DNA of 64,000 nucleotides from positions 82,466 through 146,465 of the forward strand of contig NZ_UTBG01000255.1 in assembly GCF_900580675.1 (NCBI RefSeq), given 5' to 3'. A program made the translations under genes and the position numbers. The stretch is from Pseudomonas viridiflava. GTDB taxonomy: Bacteria > Pseudomonadota > Gammaproteobacteria > Pseudomonadales > Pseudomonadaceae. Position 1 is the stretch's first letter; each line of letters begins with the position of its first letter. Below are positions 18,003 through 26,074 of this stretch, in pieces. Under the pieces are notes generated by a model. That model made no database searches and was not told the origin of the DNA. It saw nothing but the letters and a program-made list of their open reading frames with translations.

Positions 18003-18620
18003 ATGCGTCTTTCCCCCCTCGCGCTGTTATCCGTGCTGGTGCTGTGTTTGCCCGGCTGCGTGATGATCCCTTACGAAAGCCCCGAAGCCCGGGCCAAAAT
18101 CGAACACGACCTGAACGTCGCCCCGGCCGATATCATCGGCATCACCGAGACCAACTGGTGCCCCTACACCTATGGGATTGCGGAGATCTGTCATGCCACC
18201 CAGGGTTTGGGTGTGTTGACCAAAAAGGGCTTTATTCTCAGCGTCTATGAGAACAAGACCTACATTCCGGTCAGAACCCTACGCGTTGATGAGGTGATGT
18301 GCGCCAAGGTGACGGAGGGGCGCGACAAGCCCGAAATCTTCTACGTGTTTACCAAGGATGATGCCTTCATGCTGGCCCCGATCACGCCGGGTGGCCGAAT
18401 GAATATGCCGATGAAGCTGAAGATCTTCGATTACTTGCTGGGTAATCGGCAGAAGGTGTTCACCGGTGTAGAGGGCTCGTTTGTGAAGATGACGGGTAAT
18501 CGGGTTGTGCGCTATGTCACCACGCCTGGCTTCCAGCCGGGGATGGCGAGCGTGGATGAGTTTGCGATCGTCAACCCATGCCCCGGTGCGGAGCAGGCAG
18601 CGCCTGCTGCGCAGAAATGA
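18003..18620 (+). CDS. Predicted lipoprotein, unknown function
   Basis: The 205-residue protein starts MRLSPLALLSVLVLCLPGC, a lipoprotein signal with lipobox LPGC and lipidation at Cys19. A strong GGAGG precedes the ATG. The mature part has further cysteines (NWCPYTYGIAEICHATQ, VMCAKV, VNPCPGA) and no recognised domain. It follows the muramidase-linked exported protein by 89 bases on the same strand and is closed by an intrinsic terminator. It may therefore belong to the same transcription unit as the muramidases. Function is unknown. Confidence 0.72.
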   Translation: MRLSPLALLSVLVLCLPGCVMIPYESPEARAKIEHDLNVAPADIIGITETNWCPYTYGIAEICHATQGLGVLTKKGFILSVYENKTYIPVRTLRVDEVMCAKVTEGRDKPEIFYVFTKDDAFMLAPITPGGRMNMPMKLKIFDYLLGNRQKVFTGVEGSFVKMTGNRVVRYVTTPGFQPGMASVDEFAIVNPCPGAEQAAPAAQK

Positions 18621-18626
18621 TTACGC

Positions 18627-18658
18627 CGCAACGTGTTAGCACGTTGCGACGTTTTTTT
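18627..18658 (+). terminator. Rho-independent terminator
   Basis: Perfect 9-bp stem CGCAACGTG (18627-18635) with loop TTAG and CACGTTGCG (18640-18648), then ACG and seven T residues. It lies 7 bases after the lipoprotein stop and ends the muramidase/lipoprotein unit. Confidence 0.9.
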
Positions 18659-18672
18659 GGCCCGGCGCTTAT

Positions 18673-18737
18673 GTCCGAGCTCTTGTGTCCGAGCTCTTAA
18701 GTCCGAGCTCTTAAGTCCGAGCTCTTAAGTCCGAGCT
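18673..18737. repeat. Tandem repeat, 14-bp unit, about 4.6 copies
   Basis: The unit GTCCGAGCTCTTAA occurs at 18673 (variant ending TTGT), 18687, 18701 and 18715, plus a 9-base partial copy from 18729. It fills the space between a terminator and the stop codon (TAA, 18737-18739) of the convergent minus-strand gene. Each unit contains the palindrome GAGCTC. This looks like a VNTR formed by slippage. Confidence 0.95.
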
Positions 18738-19651
18738 TAGCCCTTATTGCGGTTGAACAGCTTGCGGATCACCGCGAACAGCGCCACTACGCCGACCACC
18801 AGGAACTTCTTCGCGGCCAGCAGGAAGATTCCGATCTTGGCGAACAACCCGGCTTTGGCCGCAATCCCGCCAGCCACCAGGGCGGCCAGGCCATAAGTGG
18901 CGAGCTTGTCGGTTTTCGGGTTGAAGTCGGTGTACAGGTTGCCCTCGGTGAAGTTGGTGAAAGCCAGGACCTTGGGCAACTCCTGCTTGATGGTGGGCAG
19001 GTCGGCCATGGCGGCGACGGCGTTGAGTTCCAGCACGCCTTCACGGCCGAGCACGCGGATGCTGTAGTTGAGGGTGGTCTGGTCGGCGTCGTCGGCTTTC
19101 AGTTCACGCGCCCAGTACATCTTGTGGGTGGTGTCGTCGTAGCGCGGCGGTTCGGCCCAGCCCAGCAAGTGCAGGCCGGCGTAGCCTTGTTTCTGGCGTT
19201 CCTTGTTCTCGGCTTCGTCTTCTTCCTGCATTTGCTTGAGCAAGTCGGCGTAGTCGATTTTGGCGGCATCCTCGTCGGAAATATGCCCGTCATTCTTGTA
19301 GCTGACGATCACACCCCAGCCGCGCTCCGACAGCGGGCTGACGGCCTTTGGCACGATCATGCCCAAGGTCTTCAAGCCTGGCGGGTTGCCCCAGCCGTCG
19401 GTCAGCAAGCGTTCGGTATCGGCAGGGTCGAGGTAGTAGAACTCGTCGTTGAGCTTGAGGGTGGCGATGCCGCTGGGCAGCGTGACCGTGCCAGTCTTTT
19501 GCTTGAGTGAGGCCAAGAAGTGCTCGGCCGTTTCAGCGGGAGCACTGGCTTCGACGGGCGCGGGCTCGGGTGCGGGTTTGGCGGCGGCAAAAGCGTGGGT
19601 GGCAGGCAGGCTCAGGGCGGCCGCCGCCAGTAACAGGCGGAAGTAATTCAT
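18737..19651 (-). CDS. DUF2167-family membrane-anchored protein
   Basis: The 304-residue protein has a signal peptide (MNYFRLLLAAAALSLPATHA, predicted cleavage in AFAAA) and a proline/alanine-rich spacer. The DUF2167 domain follows, about residues 45-250, with GTVTLPSGIATLKLNDEF, DTERLLTDGWGNPPG and GWAEPPRYDDTTHKMYWARE. It ends in hydrophobic stretches (GLAALVAGGIAAKAGLFAKI, then FLVVGVVALFAVI) before a basic tail, NRNKG. The family is widespread in Proteobacteria without a defined role. Its stop codon abuts a 14-bp tandem repeat, so copy-number change there would alter the 3' end or untranslated region. Confidence 0.88.
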   Translation of the reverse strand: MNYFRLLLAAAALSLPATHAFAAAKPAPEPAPVEASAPAETAEHFLASLKQKTGTVTLPSGIATLKLNDEFYYLDPADTERLLTDGWGNPPGLKTLGMIVPKAVSPLSERGWGVIVSYKNDGHISDEDAAKIDYADLLKQMQEEDEAENKERQKQGYAGLHLLGWAEPPRYDDTTHKMYWARELKADDADQTTLNYSIRVLGREGVLELNAVAAMADLPTIKQELPKVLAFTNFTEGNLYTDFNPKTDKLATYGLAALVAGGIAAKAGLFAKIGIFLLAAKKFLVVGVVALFAVIRKLFNRNKG

Positions 19652-19711
19652 GGTAGTCCCTTACATTTTGAATTAATTTCGCGGCAGGATACCTGAAATG
19701 GATTTGACAGG

Positions 19712-20575
19712 TTAGCCAAAAGTCTCGCGCAACAACCCGGCAAACGCATCCCGTGCCAGGTGGCGCTGGGTGTACTTGTGCCAGAACAGCAGGTTGTCCA
19801 CCGCCTGCAATTCGTCAAACCGATACGACGCCAGCTGATTGGCCTGCTCATAGCGCGCCAGAATGCCCTCCGGCGCCAACGCCACGCCAATCCCCGCGCT
19901 GACGCAACCGATGATCGTGCCCCAACTGGCATAGCTGGCGATGCTCGGCTTGAAGTCATGGGGCTTGACCCAGTTTTCCAACGCGGCGCGATACGGGCAG
20001 CCGGTTGGCCACACCAGCAGCGTGCGGCCGGCCAGGTCCTCGGCGCCGTGGATGGGCGCACTGGAAGCACTGGCGATCAGCACCAGGCGTTCGCTGTAGA
20101 CCACGCTGTGTTCAAGCTTTGCGCGTTTGTTGCCGGAGGCCACCAACGCGACGTCCAGGCGATGGTGTTGCAGGTCATCGAGCAACTGGCCCCAGGCGCC
20201 GGTGACCAGTTCCAGGCTGACGTCGGGGTAGCGCCGGTGATATTCCGCCAGCAGCGGCGGCAGGCGGCCGCTGGCACTCGACTCCACCGCGCCGATGCGC
20301 AGGGTGCCACGGGGAATCGCGTTGGCGTCCACCGCGCGTTTGGATTCATCCACCAGCGCCAGAATGCGCTCGCAATAGTCGAGGAAGATCTCACCGGCAG
20401 CACTGATCGCCAGCCCGCGCCCGGCGCGAATGAACAATGGTGTGCCCAATTCGCCTTCCAACTGCTTGATGCGCGTGGTGATGTTGGACGGCACGCAGTG
20501 CAGTTGTAGGGCGGCCTGGGCCACGCTGCCGGTTTGCGCCACGGCTCGCACCATTTTCAGTTGGGCCAGTTCCAT
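19712..20575 (-). CDS. LysR-family transcriptional regulator
   Basis: The 287-residue protein starts MELAQLKMVRAVAQTGSVAQ. It has the classic LysR winged helix (residues 1-60, SVAQAALQLHCVPSNITTRI, then LEGELGTPLFIRAGRGLAIS) and a periplasmic-binding-like effector domain (about 90-287; TLRIGAVESSASGRLPPLL is the typical opening). It is divergent from an EamA transporter gene across about 100 bases, the usual layout for a LysR protein controlling its neighbour. The effector is unknown. Confidence 0.92.
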   Translation of the reverse strand: MELAQLKMVRAVAQTGSVAQAALQLHCVPSNITTRIKQLEGELGTPLFIRAGRGLAISAAGEIFLDYCERILALVDESKRAVDANAIPRGTLRIGAVESSASGRLPPLLAEYHRRYPDVSLELVTGAWGQLLDDLQHHRLDVALVASGNKRAKLEHSVVYSERLVLIASASSAPIHGAEDLAGRTLLVWPTGCPYRAALENWVKPHDFKPSIASYASWGTIIGCVSAGIGVALAPEGILARYEQANQLASYRFDELQAVDNLLFWHKYTQRHLARDAFAGLLRETFG

Positions 20576-20677
20576 TGCTCAGTTCCAGTGATTTCAGATG
20601 TCAGAAACGGTTAATTGTCCTGCGTATCGCCGGGGCCAATGCTGACGGCATTCCTTCTCAGTTTCCGGACGCCGTTG

Positions 20678-21577
20678 ATGAATGCCCCTACACCCTTAAA
20701 GCTTACGCTAGTCATTGCCAGCGTCATCCTCTGTTGGGCCTATTCGCCGATTGGTGTGCATATGGGGCTGCACAGCTACAGCCCTGGCCATCTGGCGTTG
20801 CTGCGGTTCTTGATCGCGTCGGTATTGATGGGCGCTGTGGCGCTGGTGTTGGGCATTGGTCGGCCACGCCTGCGCGATATGCCGTGGTTGCTGGTGCTGG
20901 GGTTCTTCGGGGTATTCCTGCACCACACCTGCCTCAATTATGGGCAGCAATGGGTGACGGCGGCGGCGTCCAGCGTGTTGGCGCAGTCGGCGCCGCTGTT
21001 CAGTGTGTTGATTGCGTTTTTCTGCTTGAAAGAGCGGGTCAGCCTGTGGCGCTGGAGCTGCGTTTTGCTGGGGTTGCTCGGCGTGCTGGTGGTGATCTGG
21101 GGCGATCAGGGCGTGGGCGATATCGACCCGCGTGGTTTGCTGATCCTGCTGGCGGCGGTGTCCTGGAGTGTGTATTTCGCCCTCCAGAAACACTATGCCC
21201 ACCGCTACAGCCCGCTGACCATGGCGTGCTACATGGTGTGGGCGGGCACCCTGATGCTCTGTGTGAACCTGCCGGGCCTGCCCGCCGCCGTGGCGCGCGC
21301 GCCGTTGCCGGAGAACCTGGCGGTGCTGGTGCTCGGGATTTTCCCCAGTGCGCTGGCGTACCTGGCCTGGGGGTATGTGCTCAAGCATGTCGACGTCAGC
21401 CGTGCGTCGGTGGCGATGTACCTGATCCCGCCGGTCGCCATGCTGATGGCCGCGACCCTGCTGGGCGAGCACATTGCCGTGCAGGTGATGCTGGGCGCGG
21501 TGATCGTGCTGGCCAGCGTCGCGGCTATCAGTCTGGAGGGTCGCTGGGTGCGTTTTCTCCGGTATACAGTTGGATGA
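20678..21577 (+). CDS. EamA/DMT-family transporter
   Basis: The 299-residue inner-membrane protein has about ten hydrophobic helices in two EamA repeats. Family signatures are HLALLRFLIASVLMG, LNYGQQWVTAAASSVLAQSA, then VSWSVYFALQKHYAHRYSP and VSRASVAMYLIPPVAMLMAA. The start MNAPTPLKLTLV at 20678 was chosen because upstream in-frame starts add an unconserved leader; the ribosome-binding site is weak. It is divergent from a LysR gene, probably its regulator. Its last 50 bases overlap the convergent substrate-binding-protein gene. The substrate cannot be inferred. Confidence 0.88.
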   Translation: MNAPTPLKLTLVIASVILCWAYSPIGVHMGLHSYSPGHLALLRFLIASVLMGAVALVLGIGRPRLRDMPWLLVLGFFGVFLHHTCLNYGQQWVTAAASSVLAQSAPLFSVLIAFFCLKERVSLWRWSCVLLGLLGVLVVIWGDQGVGDIDPRGLLILLAAVSWSVYFALQKHYAHRYSPLTMACYMVWAGTLMLCVNLPGLPAAVARAPLPENLAVLVLGIFPSALAYLAWGYVLKHVDVSRASVAMYLIPPVAMLMAATLLGEHIAVQVMLGAVIVLASVAAISLEGRWVRFLRYTVG

Positions 21578-22286
21578 TGTCGTCGATCTCGCCGGACATT
21601 TTCATACGCAGCAGGGTGCGCAAGATCCGTTGCACCGGCACATTCGGGTCATTGCGCACGGTGCAGCCGAGGCGCTGTTCATCAATCACCGCGACCTTAT
21701 GCAGCTTTTTGCCGACCGGCATGCGCTGGTTGAAGCGATCGAGTATCCATTCGGTGCTCACGGCAAACTTGAAGCGCCCGGCCACCAGCTTATGCAGGAC
21801 CTGTTCTTCGCTGCGCGCGTCATCGCGGGTGAGCTGGCCGCTGGCGAACAGCGGGTCGAGGCGGTTGTAGCGATAGTTGAGCACCGTGCCGATCGACTGT
21901 GGCGCCAGCGCGCTCACCTCTACCGGCTGTGCCGGAACTTGGGTGCTGACCAGCAGGTTGCGCTGCACCATCAGCGGTATGCTCCAGGTGTAATCGCCGG
22001 ACATGTTCTCAAACCAGGCCTGGGTGACATAACAGCGCACGTCGATCTCGCCGTGCTCCATCGCCGCCGAGATGCGCGCCCGGGCCAACACATGAAACTG
22101 CGCCGGGCGGCCGACCTGGGTGGCCAGGCTCAACATCAGGTCATACAAAATACCCTGGGTCGGCCGGCCGTCCTCGAGTTGCACCATGGGCATCGCCCAG
22201 CTGTCGGAAACCGAGAAGCGCAACGGTGCGGGCGCCGCCAGGCTGGCTGTGGTGATCATCCATAGAGCGCCCAGGACTACGCGCAT
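21528..22286 (-). CDS. Periplasmic solute-binding-like protein (ABC transporter substrate-binding protein family 3 type)
   Basis: The 252-residue protein has a signal peptide (MRVVLGALWMITTASLAAP). The rest resembles amino-acid-type periplasmic binding proteins: LRFSVSDSWAMPMVQLEDGR, GILYDLMLSLATQVGRPAQF, then EVQVLHKL-like and FAVSTEWILDRF segments. No permease or ATPase gene is nearby, so it may be a stand-alone sensor or orphan binding protein. The ATG at 22286 has GGAGAG upstream and gives a clean signal peptide. Its 3' end overlaps the end of the EamA gene on the opposite strand by 50 bases. Confidence 0.8.
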   Translation of the reverse strand: MRVVLGALWMITTASLAAPAPLRFSVSDSWAMPMVQLEDGRPTQGILYDLMLSLATQVGRPAQFHVLARARISAAMEHGEIDVRCYVTQAWFENMSGDYTWSIPLMVQRNLLVSTQVPAQPVEVSALAPQSIGTVLNYRYNRLDPLFASGQLTRDDARSEEQVLHKLVAGRFKFAVSTEWILDRFNQRMPVGKKLHKVAVIDEQRLGCTVRNDPNVPVQRILRTLLRMKMSGEIDDIIQLYTGENAPSDPPD

Positions 22287-22419
22287 ACACTCTCCGGGTT
22301 CAGGCCTTTTTGGGGCCAATCAGCAGAGCTTAGTCAGATTAGGCGAGCGTGCCGGATGCAATTTCCCCCTTGCTCCGCTAGCATTACCGGCTTCCGCTTC
22401 CCAGTTGCGACGGTTTTCG

Positions 22420-24459
22420 ATGAGTTATCAGGTTCTTGCACGTAAATGGCGTCCGCGCTCGTTCCGCGAAATGGTCGGCCAGACCCATGTGCTCAAGGCT
22501 CTGATCAATGCCTTGGACAGCCAACGGCTGCACCACGCCTACCTGTTCACCGGTACGCGGGGCGTGGGCAAGACCACCATTGCCCGAATCATCGCCAAAT
22601 GCCTGAACTGTGAAACCGGTATCACTTCCACGCCCTGCGGCACCTGTTCGGTGTGCCGGGAAATCGACGAAGGGCGCTTTGTCGACCTGATCGAGATCGA
22701 CGCCGCGAGCCGCACCAAGGTCGAAGACACCCGCGAACTGCTCGACAACGTGCAGTACGCGCCGAGCCGTGGGCGCTTCAAGGTCTACCTGATCGACGAA
22801 GTGCATATGCTCTCCAGCCATTCCTTCAACGCCCTGTTGAAAACCCTGGAAGAGCCGCCGCCCTACGTCAAATTCATCCTGGCGACCACCGACCCGCAGA
22901 AACTGCCTGCAACGATTCTGTCGCGGTGCCTGCAGTTCTCCCTTAAAAACATGACGCCCGAGCGGGTGGTCGAGCATTTGACCCATGTGCTGGGCGTCGA
23001 AAACGTACCGTTCGAAGACGACGCACTGTGGCTGCTGGGCCGCGCGGCCGACGGCTCGATGCGTGACGCCATGAGCCTCACCGACCAGGCCATCGCCTTT
23101 GGTGAAGGCAAGGTCATGGCCGCCGATGTGCGCGCCATGCTTGGCACCCTGGACCACGGCCAGGTGTTCGACGTGCTGCACGCGCTGATCGAAGGCGACG
23201 CCAAGGCGCTGCTCGAAGCCGTGCGCCACCTGTCGGAGCAAGGCCCGGACTGGAACGGCGTGCTCTCGGAGATTCTCAATGTGCTGCACCGCGTCGCCAT
23301 CGCCCAGGCCTTGCCTGAAGGTGTCGACAATGGCCATGGCGACCGCGACCGCGTGTTGGCCCTGGCCCAGGCGCTGCCGGCCGAAGATGTGCAGTTCTAT
23401 TACCAGATGGGCCTGATCGGCCGCCGGGACCTGCCCCTGGCGCCGGACCCGCGTGGTGGCTTTGAAATGGTCCTGCTGCGAATGCTGGCCTTCAGGCCGG
23501 CAGACTCGGCAGATGCGCCGAGACAGCCGCTAAAGCCAGTGGGGATCAGCCAGGCCACAGTTGATTCCGCCAAACCAGTGGCTGGCGCGGCGGTCGTTGC
23601 GCCAGTGGTTGCTGCGCCTGAACCTGTGGCTGCCGCGCCCGTGGTCGAGCCCGAGCCGGTTGTCGTGCCCGAGCCCGAGCCTCAGCCTATAGTCGACCTG
23701 CCCTGGAATGACCCGGTAGAGGCCGAAGCCGAGGTCGAGCTGCTGCCCGCCGTTGAGCCCGTGCTGGAAACCCTCGGCGAGCAGCCCGAGCTGACCCCGA
23801 TGCCCGCGCCAACCCCGGACAGCGTGGTCCCGGCCGCGCCGGAGTGGGTGTCTGCGCCGGTGCCGGAGCCGACCGTGGCCCAGGTCGAGGCCGCCACCCC
23901 GGGCATCGACCTCGACGACGAGCCACCGCTGGACGAAGATTACATCGAGCCGGACATGGATTCGGCCTACAGCTATCTGGACGACCTGGCCAGCGAACAC
24001 ACCGCCGAGCCGGTTCCGGAGCCTGAGGCCGAGCCCGCAGCGGCACCGGCCACCGGCCTCGCCCTGCAATGGCTGGAGTTGTTCCCGAAGCTGCCGATCT
24101 CCGGCATGACCGGCAGCATCGCCGCCAACTGCACGCTGATTTCCATCGAAGGCGACCACTGGCTGTTGCACCTGGACCCGGCTCACAGCGCCCTGTTCAA
24201 CGCGACCCAGCAGCGCCGCCTCAACGATGCCTTGAACCAGTACCATGAGCGCACGCTGACCATCGCCATCGAGCTGATCAAGCCCGAGCAGGAAACCCCG
24301 GCCCAGGCCGCGACCCGTCGGCGTATCAACCGCCAGCGCGAGGCCGAGGAATCGATCAATGGCGATCCGCTCATCCAGCAAATGATGCAACAGTTCGGTG
24401 CGGTCGTCCGTCACGATACTATTGAACCTGTCGAAGCCCCGGTGCCCCAGGCGTCATAA
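22420..24459 (+). CDS. dnaX: DNA polymerase III subunit tau (DnaX)
   Basis: DnaX is the clamp-loader ATPase that also tethers polymerase III cores and DnaB. The 679-residue protein starts MSYQVLARKWRPRSFREMVG. It has Walker A GTRGVGKTT at residues 45-53, zinc-binding cysteines at 64, 73, 76 and 79, and the DEVHMLSSHSFNALLKTLEEPP region. An extended Ala/Pro/Glu/Val-rich linker (about 385-545) follows, then a C-terminal tau domain (about 548-660). The start at 22420 is the conserved N-terminus; longer frames reach into the divergent neighbour. No E. coli-type A-rich slippery site for a gamma product is evident. It forms an operon with ybaB. Confidence 0.97.
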   Translation: MSYQVLARKWRPRSFREMVGQTHVLKALINALDSQRLHHAYLFTGTRGVGKTTIARIIAKCLNCETGITSTPCGTCSVCREIDEGRFVDLIEIDAASRTKVEDTRELLDNVQYAPSRGRFKVYLIDEVHMLSSHSFNALLKTLEEPPPYVKFILATTDPQKLPATILSRCLQFSLKNMTPERVVEHLTHVLGVENVPFEDDALWLLGRAADGSMRDAMSLTDQAIAFGEGKVMAADVRAMLGTLDHGQVFDVLHALIEGDAKALLEAVRHLSEQGPDWNGVLSEILNVLHRVAIAQALPEGVDNGHGDRDRVLALAQALPAEDVQFYYQMGLIGRRDLPLAPDPRGGFEMVLLRMLAFRPADSADAPRQPLKPVGISQATVDSAKPVAGAAVVAPVVAAPEPVAAAPVVEPEPVVVPEPEPQPIVDLPWNDPVEAEAEVELLPAVEPVLETLGEQPELTPMPAPTPDSVVPAAPEWVSAPVPEPTVAQVEAATPGIDLDDEPPLDEDYIEPDMDSAYSYLDDLASEHTAEPVPEPEAEPAAAPATGLALQWLELFPKLPISGMTGSIAANCTLISIEGDHWLLHLDPAHSALFNATQQRRLNDALNQYHERTLTIAIELIKPEQETPAQAATRRRINRQREAEESINGDPLIQQMMQQFGAVVRHDTIEPVEAPVPQAS

Positions 24460-24502
24460 CACCGGGCTACTTATTGATCCACGTACTTTTGAGGTGATTC
24501 CC

Positions 24503-24841
24503 ATGATGAAAGGTGGCATGGCCGGCCTGATGAAGCAGGCACAGCAGATGCAGGAAAAAATGGCCAAGATGCAGGAAGAACTGGCCAACGCCGAAGTCAC
24601 CGGTAAAGCCGGTGGCGATATGGTCAGTGTGGTGATGACCGGTCGTCACGACATCAAGCGCGTAAGCATCGACCCAAGCGTCTTGCCGGGCGCCAGCGAA
24701 GACGACCTGGAAATGCTCGAGGCGTTGTTCGCCGCGGCCGTCAACGACGCTGTGCGCAAGATCGAAGCCAACAGCCAGGAAAAAATGGGCGGCGTGACCG
24801 CCGGCATGCAGCTGCCACCGGGCATGAAGCTGCCGTTCTGA
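24503..24841 (+). CDS. ybaB: YbaB/EbfC family nucleoid-associated protein
   Basis: The 112-residue DNA-binding protein starts MMKGGMAGLMKQAQQMQEKM. The helical N-terminus (AKMQEELANAEVTGKAGG) and central VVMTGRHDIKRVSIDPSVL match the YbaB fold, which binds DNA as a dimer. GAGGTG precedes the ATG. It lies 43 bases after dnaX, the usual dnaX-ybaB arrangement, and is closed by a strong terminator. Confidence 0.96.
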   Translation: MMKGGMAGLMKQAQQMQEKMAKMQEELANAEVTGKAGGDMVSVVMTGRHDIKRVSIDPSVLPGASEDDLEMLEALFAAAVNDAVRKIEANSQEKMGGVTAGMQLPPGMKLPF

Positions 24842-24864
24842 TCGGCAGGCTTAGCTAGACTCCA

Positions 24865-24895
24865 ATGCCAGGCCCAGCGCCTGGCATTTTTGTTT
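24865..24895 (+). terminator. Rho-independent terminator after ybaB
   Basis: Perfect 9-bp stem ATGCCAGGC (24865-24873), loop CCAGC, GCCTGGCAT (24879-24887), then TTTTTGTTTG. It ends the dnaX-ybaB unit and separates it from the reductase and recR genes. Confidence 0.9.
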
Positions 24896-24973
24896 GTGCT
24901 GATCCGATCGAACCCTGGCGTTGCAAACAGGGTCTGCACCCTATACCGACGGAATCGATAAAGGAGCCCCCTC

Positions 24974-26008
24974 ATGTCTCAAGAACCCATTCTCAACCAG
25001 CGCATTGTTCTGGTCTCGCGCCCACAAGGTGCGCCGACGCCGGAAAACTTTCGCCTGGAGCGTGTGAACCTGCCGGAGTTGGCTGACGGCCAGGTCCTCC
25101 TGAAAACCTTGTACCTGTCCCTCGACCCCTACATGCGCGGGCGGATGAGCGACGCACCGTCCTACGCTGCGCCGGTAGAAATCGACGAGGTGATGACCGG
25201 TGGTGCAGTCAGCCGAATCGAGCAATCGCGTAATCCTAAATTCGAGGTGGGCGACCTGGTGGTCGGGTCCACCGGCTGGCAGAGCCACAGCATTTCCGAT
25301 GGCCGCAACCTGATGCCGGTGCCCAAGGGCCTGGACAGCCCGTCCATGGCATTGGGCGTGCTGGGCATGCCCGGCATGACGGCCTACATGGGCCTGATGG
25401 ACATCGGCCAGCCCAAGGCCGGGGAAACCCTGGTGGTAGCAGCCGCCTCCGGCGCCGTGGGCTCGGTGGTGGGGCAGGTGGCCAAGCTCAAGGGCCTGCG
25501 TGTGGTGGGTATCGCCGGTGGCGCCGACAAGTGCCGCTACGTAGTGGACGAACTGGGCTTTGATGCCTGCGTCGACCACAAGAGTGAGCAGTTCGCCGAA
25601 GAACTGGCCCAGGCCTGCTCCAATGGCATAGACATCTATTTTGAAAATGTGGGCGGCAAGGTGTTCGACGCGGTGGTGCCTTTGCTCAACCCAAAAGCGC
25701 GCATCCCGCTGTGCGGCTTGATCGCCGGCTATAACGCCCACGAGGCGCCCAGCGGTCCTGACCGTTTGCCGGCGCTGCAGCGCACCTTGCTGACCAAGCG
25801 CGTGCGTATCCAGGGCTTTATCGTGTTCGACGACTACGGCGATCGCCAGCCCGAGTTCCTCAGCGCCATGGCGCCGTGGGTGCGCGACGGCAAGATCAAG
25901 TTCCGCGAAGACGTGGTCGAGGGCCTGGAGCAGGCGCCCGAAGCCTTTATCGGTCTGCTTGAGGGGCGCAACTTCGGCAAGTTGGTAGTACGCGTCGCGC
26001 AGGATTGA
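24974..26008 (+). CDS. NADP-dependent oxidoreductase, zinc-independent MDR family (CurA/leukotriene B4 dehydrogenase-like)
   Basis: The 344-residue enzyme is of the medium-chain reductase superfamily without structural zinc. Signatures are PTPENFRLERVNLPELADGQ and LYLSLDPYMRGRMSD near the N-terminus, LGMPGMTAYMGLMDIGQPKA, and the nucleotide-binding AASGAVGSVVGQVAKLKG (about residues 156-173). The EFAEELAQ-C-NGIDIYFENVGG region also fits. Relatives reduce carbon-carbon double bonds of enones, such as curcumin reductase; the substrate here is unknown. AAGGAG precedes the ATG. It is inserted between the dnaX-ybaB terminator and recR. Confidence 0.9.
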   Translation: MSQEPILNQRIVLVSRPQGAPTPENFRLERVNLPELADGQVLLKTLYLSLDPYMRGRMSDAPSYAAPVEIDEVMTGGAVSRIEQSRNPKFEVGDLVVGSTGWQSHSISDGRNLMPVPKGLDSPSMALGVLGMPGMTAYMGLMDIGQPKAGETLVVAAASGAVGSVVGQVAKLKGLRVVGIAGGADKCRYVVDELGFDACVDHKSEQFAEELAQACSNGIDIYFENVGGKVFDAVVPLLNPKARIPLCGLIAGYNAHEAPSGPDRLPALQRTLLTKRVRIQGFIVFDDYGDRQPEFLSAMAPWVRDGKIKFREDVVEGLEQAPEAFIGLLEGRNFGKLVVRVAQD

Positions 26009-26074
26009 GGATTTGACGCTAATCCGGGGCGCGGGTATAAACCGCGTCTCGTTGTTTTGTCGGACCCATCGCCC

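Noticed and set aside
18673..18737. Possible CRISPR array
   Set aside because: Units are 14 bp and contiguous with no spacers; it is a simple tandem repeat.
20575..21870. 431-codon plus-strand frame overlapping the EamA gene
   Set aside because: Alternative frame of the transporter, G/A/R-rich and without hydrophobic helices.
22420..24459. Programmed frameshift for DnaX gamma
   Set aside because: No A6G-type slippery heptamer with a downstream stem-loop was found at the expected place; only the tau form can be supported.
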